A stretch of 64,000 nucleotides of DNA from contig KV425580.1 of assembly GCA_001632425.1 (NCBI GenBank), positions 1-64,000 of the forward strand, given 5' to 3'. A program made the position numbers and the translations under genes. This document shows, piece by piece, positions 25,291 through 36,183 of the stretch (its first letter is position 1; every line of letters begins with the position of its first letter). Under the pieces are notes generated by a model. That model was not told where the DNA came from. It did not search any database and saw only the letters and a list, made by a program, of their open reading frames with translations. Source of the stretch: Neolentinus lepideus HHB14362 ss-1 (lineage: Eukaryota; Basidiomycota; Agaricomycetes; Gloeophyllales; Gloeophyllaceae).

Positions 25291-25707
25291 TCTGGGTACG
25301 ATGCCCTGGAATAAAGCGGCGTAGAGGACGAGCAGCAAGGATAGTAGCCAGAGCCAGTATTTTCTTACGACAAGGTGCGGCAGTATGGATTACAGGTAAG
25401 TCCAAGAATAACGGTGACGATCGGTAAGCAAGTGAAGTGCTGAGTAGCCTATCCCAAAGAGACCTGGGACTTGGTTGTTAGAAAGACTCCGGACCAGGCT
25501 CGGACAAGAAGATCGTGGGAATCCGTTTAGCGCGCCCAGAACGCATTCAAGAAGAAGTTAGCTTGAAAGAAAGAGAGGTTGTATATTGGTCACACCGCTA
25601 TGTAGCTCGCTATTCACTAACACCATCTCTGCACCAGACGAGACAGAAGACAGAATGTGTTCCTAGCAAGCGTCCTCCACAGATATCTCGGGGCCAGTAC
25701 GTGGAAC
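25291..25707. other. 5' flank of GH81 gene
   Basis: Likely contains the promoter and an unplaced first exon of the GH81 gene; the only minus-strand ATG close by is at about 25545 and its frame stops after 23 codons. Confidence 0.4.
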
Positions 25708-26405
25708 TTTGCCAGGGAAAACGCATTGACAGCCGACGATACACAGCGTAGCCACGCAATAAGAGAAACAAAGAGCACACAGCTTTGGAAAGACCGCGCC
25801 AGGTAGGTCACGCTTCTACCCGCTCGAAAATCTTATATCATCGATTCTGCAAAAGAAACTCACCGTACGGAGGCAATAGCAGTGCAGCAGTAATTCCATC
25901 CAACTCAGGATAACGGTGTGACATGGATGTGAGCTCCTGGACCATGTCTCCTATCAAAGTGCGACGGGTGTACCCGCCGTCCGGGTCACGGCGTGATCCA
26001 GGTAGTATCCTTTTCAACTAGTGGGCTGAAACCTGCCAGTGCCCTCCGAGGAGTAACAATATCATGTGCATGTGAAACCTTCTACTGCTCCCGGAGCCTC
26101 TGCCACCACTGTCCTACGCAGACGACCCTTCGTCAGACAGGCCAGGTACGGGAATTACTTCGCATATCGATAAGAAGTATCATGATTCACGGCGCGAATT
26201 CAGAACAAGAACGCTATGCGGAGAATGCAAGCGCGGCGGACCGCTAAATGTAATGACCACGCGCGCTTGTCCTCTTTCTAGGCATATATGGTTTTTTTTC
26301 TGGATCAGTCGGGCTAGCGTAGCGCGACGCTTTCGTTTCCCATCATAGAGATACAAAATCGGATACAGAAGACCTCCGGATCCTTCGCGTATGGTCTGAC
26401 AGACG
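25708..26405 (+). repeat. Tandem duplication A, copy 1 (about 700 bp)
   Basis: Begins tttgccagggaaaacgc and ends around tcgcgtatggtctgacag. The whole segment recurs 708 bp later with moderate divergence and small indels. Shared landmarks include agcacacagctttggaaagac, cgtcagacaggccagg, acttcgcatatcgataag and cagaacaagaacgc. No coding capacity is recognised in either copy. Confidence 0.75.
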
Positions 26406-26415
26406 CGGACGACGG

Positions 26416-27120
26416 TTTGCCAGGGAAAACGCATCGACAGCCGACGACACACCAGAACGCTAGCAAGCCTAGTGGCCGCGCAATGTCAGAAACAAAGAGC
26501 ACACAGCTTTGGAAAGACCGCGCCAAGTAGGTCACGCTTCTATCGGCTCGAAATTTTCATATCATCGATTTACCAATATAAGCTCCGAGTCACTGTACGG
26601 GGGCATTAGCAGTGCAGCAGTAATTCCGAGTCCGCTCAATATAACGGTGGGGCATGGATGTGGATGTGAGCTCCTGGGCCGTGCTCCTATCCAAGTGCGA
26701 CGGATGTACCCTCCGTTCCGGCTACGACGTGATCTGTAAAGTATACTCTTCAATTGGCGGGCTGAAACCTGCGACTGCCGTCCGATGAGTATGTGGAACC
26801 CTCTACTGCTCCTGGAGCCTCTGCCACCGCTGTCCTACCCAGACTTGGATGCAGACCACACTTCGTCAGACAGGCCAGGTGCGGAAATTACTTCGCATAT
26901 CGATAAGGAGTTTTATAGGCGCAATTTCAGAACAAGAACGCCTACGCGGAGAATGCAAGCGCGGCGGACCGCTAAATGTAATAACCACGCGCTCTTGTCC
27001 ATATATGTTTTCTTTTCGGGATCAGTTGGGCTAGCGGAGCGCGACGTCTTCGTTTCCCGTCATGGAGCTACAAATTCGGATACAGAAGACCTCCGTATCC
27101 TTCGCGTATGGTCTGACAGC
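26416..27120 (+). repeat. Tandem duplication A, copy 2
   Basis: Second copy of the segment at 25708-26405, in the same orientation and almost immediately adjacent. Divergence is scattered over the length, so the duplication is not very recent. Function unknown. Confidence 0.75.
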
Positions 27121-27206
27121 TCAGTAGACACGGGCAACCCAACTGAGCGGTTCCTCGAATGGAGAATGTGGCCGCAATCTCAGGGTAGGCCGCTTAACGC
27201 CACAGT

Positions 27207-27635
27207 GCTATGCGCTGCCAGCAGCCTTGTTCTTTGGCGCTCCAAACAGGGGTCCAACGTTATCTAATGCAGTGTCGTCGACTTCTGCCACACCTCGGGT
27301 CCCCCACGAAAACTGCCTGTTGTACCTTCTCTCTCAGAGAATATTTGTCTCGTGGCTCAAGGTTGCCAACGCGCGATGCAATCTCGGCGTTCTCTCTTCC
27401 CTCTCGGCGCTACCCGCTCATAGTTGACAATACAGCCAAAAAAAGAATGAAAAGAAAAGAAAGGCACGGTCCAAAGATCGCTCCTTCACCTCCGTTCCGA
27501 GATATATACGACAATGCTGTATCTGCCGCTTGCCCATCAGGCGCCTGCGACAGTTGTATGTTCTTTCTTTTCCCTCTCCTTCCAGAACCGATCAAAGAGC
27601 CACGCAGCGCCAATCAGGGCAACGCTTCTACGGCA
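27207..27635 (+). repeat. Tandem duplication B, copy 1 (about 430 bp)
   Basis: Starts gctatgcgctgccagcagcc and contains cttctgccacacctcgggt, a purine run after gacaatacagcc, and ttctttcttttccctctcc followed by ttccag. It is repeated 430 bp downstream. The strong pyrimidine tract plus ttccag resembles a 3' splice site but no exon partner was found. Confidence 0.75.
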
Positions 27636-27636
27636 G

Positions 27637-28063
27637 GCTATGCGCTGACAGCAGCCTTGTTCTTTGGCGTTCCAAACAGGGGGCCGACGGGATGTAGTTG
27701 ACTTCTGCCACACCTCGGGTCTCCCACGAAAACTGTCTGTTGCACCTTCTCTCAGAGAAATGTGGCTTAAGCGACATGCGATGGGGCCAAAGAGTGATGC
27801 AATTACGGCGCTCTCTCTTCCCGCCCGGCGCTACCCGCTCATTGTTCGACAATGCATCCAAAAAAAAACAAGAAAGAAGGGCACGGTGCAATATCGGTCC
27901 TTCGCCAGATGGCGACAGTTCCGAGATAACAACCGACGATGGCGCGTCCGAACCGCTCGCCCATCATGCGCCCGCGACAAGTGTGAGTGTTCTTTCTTTT
28001 CCCTCCCCTTCCAGAACCGATCGAAGCATACACAGCGCCAAACAGGATTCAACGCCTATTGTC
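27637..28063 (+). repeat. Tandem duplication B, copy 2
   Basis: Direct repeat of 27207-27635, adjacent and co-oriented, with point differences and short indels. It carries the same purine run and pyrimidine tract. No coding content recognised. Confidence 0.75.
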
Positions 28064-29142
28064 TCGCGCTTCACGCGATAAGAGTGGCGACCGTTGCTAT
28101 GCGTGTCTTTCTATTATACAGCTCTGTTATTGGTCTATTATAGTCTAAGCAGGATGCGGCCTGAGTTCAAGACTGTCCCTGCACAGAAAAATAAGAAGGG
28201 TGCTGGCAATGCGCTCATGTGTCAACATCCAATATTTAGTCCCAGGGTTGGATTAAGAGAGGGGTTGAAATACATCGATCCAGCGGTGGTTGATTGGACC
28301 GCTAGCCGCTGTTCTGGGTGTTCTGTGGCACCCTACTCTTACTCTTTCTATCTCTGATTTCTGTCCGCGTGAGATCCCATTACCGTGTAGTGTATAAGTT
28401 TAAATGCGGTCTTTGTCACCGCGCCCGGGGATGGCCAATTTAGCGACCATCAGGAATGTCTTAGACTTTAGTGTCCAACCGCCCCCTCCTGCTAGGACGA
28501 AGAAGCTGGATGGACCCTATTGCCAATCATCTGTCGTCGGGGAGGATGTGGGTCAGAGGCGGGACCTGATCGACTTGATTATGCAGGATTCTCCATTGAT
28601 CGGGTCCGGCCAGTCCAAGTAGAACCACGATTCCCTTTTAGAGACAGTAACGTGGCGCAGACCACAGACTACAAACGTGGCGGCGTGGCTCGCGTCCCCT
28701 AACTTCAAAATTGAATGAACAAACGGAGATTTCTCGGGCCTAGACCTAGGCGCGATAGCTGGCAATCACCACTTGTTAGACCAGGCGCGACAGTAATCAT
28801 CAACCCTCTGAGAGCAAAGTCCCAGAAACGGTGGCTGTCACGTGATCCAAAGGGCGTTTGGTACAGAAGAAGCACTAAGGCGGAGGACCCTTCTCGATCG
28901 AGATTCGGCCATCTGACGGTTCTAAAAACACCGGCGGATAGTAGTTTGAGTTACCGTGGCCCCAGATCTACCTATGCACAGCAAGCTGCCTGCCACAGAC
29001 CTAGAAATAACTTGGGTCGCACGATGTGCTGGACGTGATTTAAACTCCCTCCACTCGCGAACTTAATTTACGAATCCCCCTTCTTAACTTCTTACCACGC
29101 ATCCTTTTTCTTCATTCCTCATACCCATCACCTACGCGAGCA
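28064..29142. other. Intergenic, promoter side of first HMG-box gene
   Basis: No gene recognised. The last 150 bases (from about 28990, gcacagcaagctgcctgcc) are near-identical to the region just upstream of the second HMG-box gene at about 30930, so this is the duplicated promoter of the HMG array. Confidence 0.5.
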
Positions 29143-30297
29143 ATGTCTGCCTACGAACTTGAATATTTCAACGCGCCCAGAGTCATGGGGTGGGCACCCG
29201 CCGACGATACCCTCAACATCGAGATACCCACCGGCTTCGAACATTTCTTCCAGCCACCATTCACCGTAAGTGCAGTGCACCGTACTCGGGTGGCACACAC
29301 CGCCGCCCCTTCCACCTCTTCCACCTCGCGCACTCCTCCAACCTCCAGCACTCCTTCCACCGCCCCCTCATCCCCCCACATCCCGCGTCCCAAGAACGCT
29401 TTTATCCTCTTTAGGTGCGACTACGTGAAGCGGCGCACCAAATCCAAGTCCGGCGACGGCGCCAGCGTGTCCAAGCGCGCGGGCGAAGAGTGGCGCAAGC
29501 TGCCCGCTTCAGAAAAGGCGCGCTACCACGCGCGTGCGGAGGAGGAGAAGCGGCGGCATCGCATTCGATACCCGGACTACGCTTATAAGCCGCAGCGGCG
29601 GACGGGCGCGGCCAAGGGGAGTGAGTCTGGCAGGGAGAGTGAGTCATCCACGGCGGGGTCGTCGTCGCCTGAGCCGCTCTACCCCTCGACGCCTATGTCG
29701 ACGCCCGCGGTGGTGTCGATGCCGGCCGGGGGGTATCAGGTGATGACCGCTCCTCCCTATCCTTACATGCAGATGGAGGGTTGTCAAGACGGTCTGGGGT
29801 ATAACTCTGCTCCATCGTATCCGTACTCTGGGGCAGCTTCTGTCAACGCCGTACGTCAGCATGACTTTTGCGATTGATTGGACGTTGCAACTGACCGGAC
29901 TGTTGTAGGCGTGCGTGGGCCAATACGAGGGGTACCCGGCCCAGTACGAGGGGTACCCCGTCCAGCAAGGGCCATACGACGGTGGGGTCTACGTCGCAAC
30001 AGAGCACCAAGGTAAGCGCTTCACCCGCCGCTTACTACGATGTGACCCGTGCTGAGCAGCCGTCCAGGGATACGCGACGATTTCTACTCTCAAAACGAGG
30101 CTGCTCTGTTCGCGCAGTATGTCCAGGCGAGCGACGACGCCTGGGCTTCGACCAGCTCAGCTTCCGGGCAGGGTAACCTACAGTCGGCCTTCGACTACCG
30201 CCATCCTGACCTGGAGGAGTTCCAGCAGGCGAGGGTGGCTAGCAGGTGGCCGCACGACGCCTCAATGATTCAAATCTCGCAGATGCCTATAGTATAA
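29143..30297 (+). CDS. HMG-box transcription factor-like protein, copy 1 (about 346 aa)
   Basis: Three exons (29143-29850, 29909-30011, 30068-30297) give 346 residues. After a conserved leader ([26 protein letters not shown]) and a Thr/Ser/Pro linker, an HMG box of the fungal MAT/SOX-like class spans about residues 82-150. It starts PRPKNAFILFR, passes through KRAGEEWRKLP, and ends RIRYPDYAYKP. The rest is Ser/Pro/Tyr-rich with repeated EGYP motifs and a conserved C-terminus (RWPHDAS, ISQMP). Such proteins bind the DNA minor groove and act in the nucleus; targets are unknown. It is the first member of a local array with a second intact gene at 31087 and two relics. Promoter and 3' sequences are duplic­ated too. 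Confidence 0.88.
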
Positions 30298-31086
30298 ATG
30301 GCACCAATTCCTGCCCAAGGTCCCTGACCAAGACAAAGACGCGACGAATATACCACGTCCGCGGCCCGCCCGCGTGTGGGCCGTGTTACGAATTTTCATG
30401 TCTTCATGATCCTCGCTGCAGGCCGCGGGTGTTGTTGTATGTATAGTAGGCGCCCATAGTCGCGATCCCTGTATCCCTGTATTGATAGCATTTCGAAATC
30501 TTCATGTGTGTTTGGGCTTGATCAATGAATTAGACTTTTTACGTGCTTCGGTCCCCACGCCCACACAAAACCAAACAGAGGCCAGCGTGTCCAAGCGCGC
30601 CGGCAAGGGGTGGCACAAGCTGCCCGCGCGCGGACGAGGAGAACCTGCGGTACCCGACTGTACTTATAAGCGCGGCCAGGATTCTCATGTTGGTTATGTC
30701 TTCATGATCTTCGCTGCAGGCCGCGGGTGTTGTTGTATGTATAGTAGGCGTCCCTAGTCGCGACTCCTTTATTGATAGCATGTCGACATCTTCATGTGTG
30801 TTTGGGCTTGATCAATAATTTACAGTTTTTACGTGCTTCGGCCTCGAGCCCACTGTTTATTCTGATGACGTTCGCTGTGTATCTGCATCGAAGGTCCGTG
30901 AGGCGTTAAACGCGGCTACCCATGCACAGCAAGCAGCCTGCCACAGACCTAGAAATAACTTGGGGCGCACGTGATTTAAACTCCCCCCAAGCGTGAACTT
31001 GATTCACGCTCCGCTTCTTCCTATTTTCTTAGCACGCGTCCTTGTTGTTTATTCCTCATTCCTCATACCCATCACCTACGCGAGCA
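30298..31086. other. Spacer between HMG genes, duplicated 3' and promoter sequence
   Basis: Contains a twofold repeat of the HMG gene 3' flank (tgttgttgtatgtatagtagg at about 30430 and 30727; cttcatgtgtgtttgggcttgatc at about 30500 and 30790), the relic at 30574-30690, and the duplicated promoter of the next gene from about 30930. Confidence 0.6.
30574..30690 (+). pseudogene. HMG-box gene relic 1
   Basis: About 110 bases match the HMG-box interior: the sequence encodes ASVSKRAGKGWHKLPAR, then after a deletion LRYPDCTYK. Everything upstream of the box and the rest of the gene is missing. It lies between the two intact genes and is followed by copied 3' flank, showing that an intervening copy was mostly deleted. 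Confidence 0.7.
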
Positions 31087-32838
31087 ATGTCTGCCCCCGA
31101 ATATTTCAACGCGCCCAGAGTCATGGGGTGGGCACCCGCCGACGATACCCTCCAAGAAATTGAGATACCCACCGGCTTCGAACATTTCTTCCAGCCACCA
31201 TTCACCGTGAGTGCTGTGCACCGTACTCGGGTGGCACGCACCGCCGCTCCTCCGACCTCGAGCGCCCCTTCCACCTCGCGCACCTCTCCAATCTCAAGCA
31301 CCCCTCCAACCTCGCGCGCCCCTCCCACTTCGCGCACCCCTTCCACCTCGAGCACCCCTCCAACCTCGGGCACCCCTCCAACCTCGAGCGTCCCTCCAAC
31401 CTCAAGCACCCCTTCCACCTCGGGCACCCCTCCAACCTCAAGCACCCCCTCCACCTCGAGCACCCCTCCAACTCCAACCTCGAGCACCCCTCCAACTCCA
31501 ACCTCGCGCACCCCTCCCATCGCCCCCCCACGCCCCCACATCCCGCGTCCCAGAAACGCGTTCATCCTCTTCCGTTGCGACTTCGTAAAGCAGCGCACCA
31601 GCGCCAAGCCCGACAACGGCGCCAACTGGTCCAAGCGCGCGGGCGAGGCGTGGCACAAGCTGCCCGCGGCAGAAAAGGCGCGCTACGCCGCGCGCGCGGA
31701 GGAGGAGAAGCGGCGGCACGGCCTGCGGTACCCCGACTACACTTACAAGCCGCGGCCGCGCAGGAGGGGTGGGTCTAGCGGGGAGGGTTCGTCGTCCGCT
31801 GAGTCGCTCTACCCCTCGACGCCCCCGGTGGTGTCGATGCCGAGCGGGGGGGACCCAGTGATGACCGCTCCTCCCTATCCTTACATGCAGATGCGCGCGG
31901 AGGAGAAGAAGCGGCGGCATAGCCTGCGGTATCCCGACTACACTTACAAGCCGCGGCCGCGCAGGAGGGGCGGGTCTAGCGGGGAGGGTTCGTCGTCCGC
32001 TGAGTCGCTCTACCCCTCGACGCCCCCGGTGGTGTCGATGCCGGGCGGGGGGTACACCGTGATGAGTGACGGGGGATATCAGGTGATGACCGCTCCTCCC
32101 TATCCTTACATGCAGATGCACGCGGAGGAGAAGCGGCGGCATAGCCTGCGGTATCCCGACTACACTTACAAGCCGCGGCCGCGCAGGAGGGGTGGGTCTA
32201 GCGGGGAGGGTTCGTCGTCCGCTGAGTCGCTCTACCCCTCGACGCCCCCGGTGGTGTCGATGCCGGGCGGGGGGTACCCCGTGATGAGTGACGGGGTGAC
32301 GGCTCCTCCCTATCCTTACATGCAGACGCAGGGTCTGGGGTATAACCCTGCTCCATCGTATCCGTGCTCTGGGGCAGCTTCTGCCAACGACGTACGTCAG
32401 CATGGCTTTTGTGGTTGATTGGACGGTGCAGCTGACCGGATTCTTGTAGGGATATCCGGCGACGTACGAGGGATACTCGTCGGTGAACGAAGGATACCCA
32501 TCGATGAACGAGAGATACCCAGCCCCGAACGAGGGATACTCCGTCCAGCAGGGGACGTACGACAGCGGGGTCTACCTCCCAATAGATCCCCTAGGTAAGC
32601 ACTCCACCCGCCGCATACGATACGAGCCATGCTGAGCAGCCGTCCAGATTACCTTTGCCTCCAAACCGAGGCTGAGCTGTGGACTCAGGGACAGAGCCAC
32701 TCCGCTTCCCACACACACTTCGAGGACCGCGCTCCTGCGCTGGAGACACTTTTCGACGAGTTTCAGCGGGCGGGGGTGGTGGGTGGGTGGCCGCACGACG
32801 CCTCGACGATTCAAATTTCACAGTTTCCTGTCGTATAA
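31087..32838 (+). CDS. HMG-box transcription factor-like protein, copy 2, internally expanded (about 546 aa)
   Basis: Three exons (31087-32391, 32450-32594, 32648-32838) give 546 residues, 200 more than copy 1. The leader ([21 protein letters not shown]) and exon/intron layout match copy 1. Two expansions explain the extra length. A Thr/Ser/Pro minisatellite precedes the HMG box. A block comprising the end of the HMG box ([23 protein letters not shown]) plus its Ser/Pro linker occurs three times in frame. One complete HMG box lies near residues 153-222 ([11 protein letters not shown] to YPDYTYKP); the two extra blocks carry only the helix 3 tail. Exon 2 has EGY repeats ([18 protein letters not shown]). 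Nuclear DNA binding is expected from the family; whether extra basic tails change binding is unknown. Confidence 0.88.
31240..31530 (+). repeat. Coding minisatellite in HMG copy 2
   Basis: Roughly 9 to 18 bp degenerate units of the type cctccaacctcgagcacc repeat about 16-25 times and encode Thr-Ser-Ser-Thr-Pro-Pro motifs. The matching part of copy 1 at about 29305-29370 has only a few units, so this is a lineage-specific expansion kept in frame. Confidence 0.8.
31693..32328 (+). repeat. Three in-frame tandem repeats of HMG-box tail plus linker
   Basis: Units begin at 31693, 31894 and 32119 (201, 225 and about 210 bp). Each encodes [22 protein letters not shown], then a [23 protein letters not shown] linker ending PPYPYMQ. 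The near-identical DNA of the units indicates recent unequal crossing-over or slippage. Confidence 0.9.
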
Positions 32839-33019
32839 ACGGCACGAATCCCTGCCCAAGACGAAGACACGACGAATATACCCACCCGCGTTACGAATCC
32901 TCATGCTGGTTATGTCTTCATGATCCTCGGGTGTTGCTGTATGTATAGTAGTCCGCGTCGTCCCCGATCGCGATTCCTGTATTGATAGCATTTCGAATTT
33001 GGTGGCCAATTGATTAGAG

Positions 33020-33551
33020 TTTCTACGTGCTCCGACGCGCATGAGAGTTCTTCGTCCACGGCGGGGTCGTCGTTCCCTGAGCCGTTCTACCCCTCGACGT
33101 TGCCGGACGAGGAGTATCCGGTGATGAGCGCCCCGCCCTATCCTTACATGCAAGGCTGTCAAGACGGGTTGGGGTACCATTCTGCTTCAGCGCATCCCTG
33201 CCTCTGTCAACGACGTACTTTTGCGGTTGATTGGATCTGGCAGCTGACCGGACTCTTTCTTGTAGGCGTACGTGGGCCAGTACCAGTACGAGGGAAACCC
33301 AGTCTAGCAGACGACGTACGACGGCGGGTTCTACGTCACGACAGGGCACGAGGTAAGCGCTTCACCCGATGCGACCCGTGCTGAGCAGCACCTAGGATTC
33401 TCCCAAAACGAGGCCGCGAGCGACGACGCCCGGCCAGTGCAACCTCCAGTCGGCCTTTGAGTACCACCATCCTGCTCTCGAGGAGATTGTGCGACTGATC
33501 AGGCAGGGGAGGGTGGCTGCATGACGCCGCGCAGATGCCCCTGGTATAAAC
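33020..33551 (+). pseudogene. HMG-box gene relic 2 (C-terminal half)
   Basis: Matches the 3' half of the HMG genes: the STAGSSFPEPFYPST linker, PPYPYMQGCQDGLGYHSA, the conserved intron, then YVGQYQYEGNPV followed by an in-frame TAG, then shortened matches to the last exon. The HMG box itself is absent. A copied 3' flank (atctgcatcgaaggtccgtg at about 33738) continues after it. Confidence 0.8.
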
Positions 33552-34181
33552 AGCATCAATCCCTGCCCAAGGACGAATAAGCAGCATCCAACCCTGCCCA
33601 AGACGAAGACGCGACGAGGTCAGCACTCATACCATTTCCGCGGTGACCGGTCCTCACCGGGTCACGTTTTGGACGATTGATTAGAGTTTTACATCCTTCC
33701 GCTCCGAACCCCCTGCTTGACGTTCGTTGTATATCTGCATCGAAGGTCCGTGAAGCCATAAACGAGGGGACGAGGTTGGGGAACTACGTAGTTGCCTTTC
33801 GCGGTAATGTCAGGATGGGGAGACAGGGGAACTCGGCGCTGCGTCGATCGTGGTATCTCTGCACCTTGTCATCGCTGATATTCGCTGAGTGTTTTGAAGA
33901 TGCGCGGAATGCTTCATATTATTACATAATACATGCGCGTAAGCTTAGGACTTTGTCCTGATGAGAGGAACATCAGATTCACCGTCTGTAGTCACCCCCA
34001 TTCATGGCGGCCTCTGCATTTAAGTCCAATCCAACTTGGTGAAACAACAAATAGGCTGCCATTACCAGAAACCTTTTACCTATCAGCAGATTAGCGCTTT
34101 ACCGCCAGCGAAGCACACGTGATTCCCACGTACGCACCCACCTCTCGAATTCTCGAATCCGCCTCCCTCTGAGACAGCGCA
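33552..34181. other. HMG array flank and MCP1 promoter
   Basis: Includes duplicated HMG 3' sequence up to about 33780, then unassigned DNA and the presumed promoter of the gene at 34182. Confidence 0.45.
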
Positions 34182-34919
34182 ATGTCCACCCCAAAGCCCA
34201 ACGCCGCCCTCCCATGGCTGACCCGCGCAGCCCACGGCTCCAGCGCCTTCCTCGCCATCTTCCTCGCCATCCACCTCTCCGCCCCCGCCCTAGCAAACCT
34301 CGGCGGCGCCTCCCTCGCCTCCCAAGTAATGGTGCGTCTTTCTCTCCCAACATCCCTCCCTTCACCCAAGGCTTCCCTTGTACAGCTCCTAGGCAGAGAA
34401 TACTACCAAGCGCCCATCGGCGAGCCGTCCCTCCTCCTCGCGCCCCTTGCGCTCCACGCCGCCGCCAGCACCGCCAAGCGTCTCCTCTCCCCCCGCCCCG
34501 TGCGCCTCCTCACCCTCACAGGCTACGCCACCCTCCTCGTGTTCGCGCCAATCCACTTCATCACCCACCGCCTCAACCCGTCTTTCGCTGGCGCCCCCAT
34601 CCACGCCGTCGGCCCCGCAGAGCTCGACTACGAGTTCGTCAAAGTCGGGCTGCACGCGTGGCCGTGGCGCAGCGCGTTGTTGTACGCCGGCCTCGTCGGC
34701 TGCACCGTGCTGCACGCAGCAGAGGGCGTGAACATCATTTTAACTACGTACTTCAGGAAACGGTGGAGCGCCAAGACTCGCAGAATCGCTGCGGCGCTGT
34801 GCGCGGTCCCGGTCCTCACGGGTGTGCTAACGTTGGTTATGGAGCCCCTCATGGCGCTCTCTTCGGTCGCGGCGCGCTACCACGCGTCGTTCACAAGATC
34901 GTATATCTTCCGTCTCTAA
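34182..34919 (+). CDS. MCP1: MCP1-like mitochondrial outer-membrane protein (about 227 aa)
   Basis: Two exons (34182-34331 and 34386-34919) joined in phase give 227 residues. The pattern LTRAAHGSSAFLAIFLAIHLSAP, LLGREYYQ, HFITHRLNP and AELDYEFVK...WPW, then LHAAEGVNIILT, matches the transmembrane region of Mcp1 (Mdm10-complementing protein 1). In yeast Mcp1 sits in the mitochondrial outer membrane, works with Vps13 at contact sites and rescues lipid defects of ERMES mutants. About four to five hydrophobic helices are visible. The 3' end has been copied at 36186-36300 next to the intact ATPase, showing an old tandem duplication of the MCP1-ATPase pair. The assignment to the MCP1 domain family is firm; functional equivalence is inferred. 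Confidence 0.82.
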   Translation: MSTPKPNAALPWLTRAAHGSSAFLAIFLAIHLSAPALANLGGASLASQVMVRLSLPTSLPSPKASLVQLLGREYYQAPIGEPSLLLAPLALHAAASTAKRLLSPRPVRLLTLTGYATLLVFAPIHFITHRLNPSFAGAPIHAVGPAELDYEFVKVGLHAWPWRSALLYAGLVGCTVLHAAEGVNIILTTYFRKRWSAKTRRIAAALCAVPVLTGVLTLVMEPLMALSSVAARYHASFTRSYIFRL

Positions 34920-34954
34920 ATACACTACTTCACCAACCGCGCGTGCTCCTCAGT

Positions 34955-36180
34955 CGTAAGGGGAAATATACTGGTGCCCGAGATACCTACGCCTTCGATG
35001 CCTCGACCGCTTCATCGTCGGGCCACCATCAGGCACTTCAAACCCAAACCCAAACCAACCAAAACACGACTCACACATCACCAGCCCCTTAGCATCCTCA
35101 CTCTCGCCCGCCCCAACCCCTCGCGCCCACCCCAACAACACCCACCCAAACGCAACCCCCCGAAGTTGTAGGCGTTCGCGATGGTGGATCGACTTTCCCT
35201 GCAAAGACCCGTGCGCCTCGGAAGTTAAAGTGAGTGAGGTGGAGTGGTGAAGCATTGGATGACGAATTGTGAAGACGGACTCGAGAAGTGGATGGCGGCG
35301 GTACATCCCCAAAAACACAAAACACTGTCCTGCGCCCCTCAAGTCTACAAGTCTAGCGGGTGTGAACCGTTTTGCACACCGAGAGAGCGAGCGAGAGCGA
35401 GCGAGAGAGAGAGAGAGATATCAACTGTCAAGCACACCAAGGGAGAGAGCGCATCACCGACTCCGCCTCCAAGCAACGCAACAACGACTCCGCCTCCAAG
35501 TACTTAACTCAACACCGACGCCGCCTCCAAGCAACTCAACCCCTTCCGCTCCTCCCAAAAGCCGCCCTGATCTGGGCATTCAATGGTGTTATTATTTGCT
35601 GTACGAGTATGGCGGAGGGGGTACTACGCGAAATGGTATATCTATCATACAACGCGCGTTAGTCTGATATGTAACGTACTGAATACACCAGTGGGGTTAG
35701 GCCGGTTATTTCCGATCACAGTCACCGGATTCGGAAGTCCACTTACCAACTGTGGACGCGAAGTTGGGGTGTTGACGTATCCCTTGCCTAACAGGACCGT
35801 GGCTTCAGACGCGATACTGTGAGACTGACCTTCTTAGTGCAGGAGACCCTCGCCGATGCTGTATGTATACGGTCTGCAGAGAAATACTCGCACTCCGACG
35901 ATAAGCATGAGCTTGCAATGGTTAACTAGCGGGTCGATCAACTTCGAATTCCTGTATCACAGACGACTAGTCTCTGATCCCACTAGTCCGCCGAGTATTG
36001 GTCCTTTGGCAGCAGCAGGTGGCCCCTCGAAGCAAATGTACTACATACGAATCCGTCTTTGGCTCCCAAAGATCTGGAAAGTTGACCTACGTTGTAAGCA
36101 CCGTCATACCCAACCGGGAAGTCGTCGGTGATAGGCTCGACCTTGCCCCAAGACACATTCAGGCGCTTCCTTGATATACA
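34955..36180 (-). pseudogene. Decayed 3' copy of the P-type ATPase gene
   Basis: On the minus strand this stretch contains colinear fragments of the intact ATPase at 36184-41469. C-terminal exons lie at about 34960-35340 (an exon-28-like VIQCF piece, a shrunken exon 29, then a PDDEAVEASKA ending in TAG). Matches to 37820-38060 lie at 35625-35770, to 38310-38400 at about 35870-35975, and to 39010-39170 at about 35990-36180. Large deletions, frame breaks and a short gagaga run at about 35390-35420 lie between. It is tail-to-tail with the intact MCP1 gene, as expected for unit 1 of a tandem duplication. Confidence 0.8.
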
Positions 36181-36183
36181 GCG

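Noticed and set aside
35389..35422. gagaga-type microsatellite as a possible regulatory element
   Set aside because: A simple repeat inside the decayed ATPase copy; nothing indicates function.
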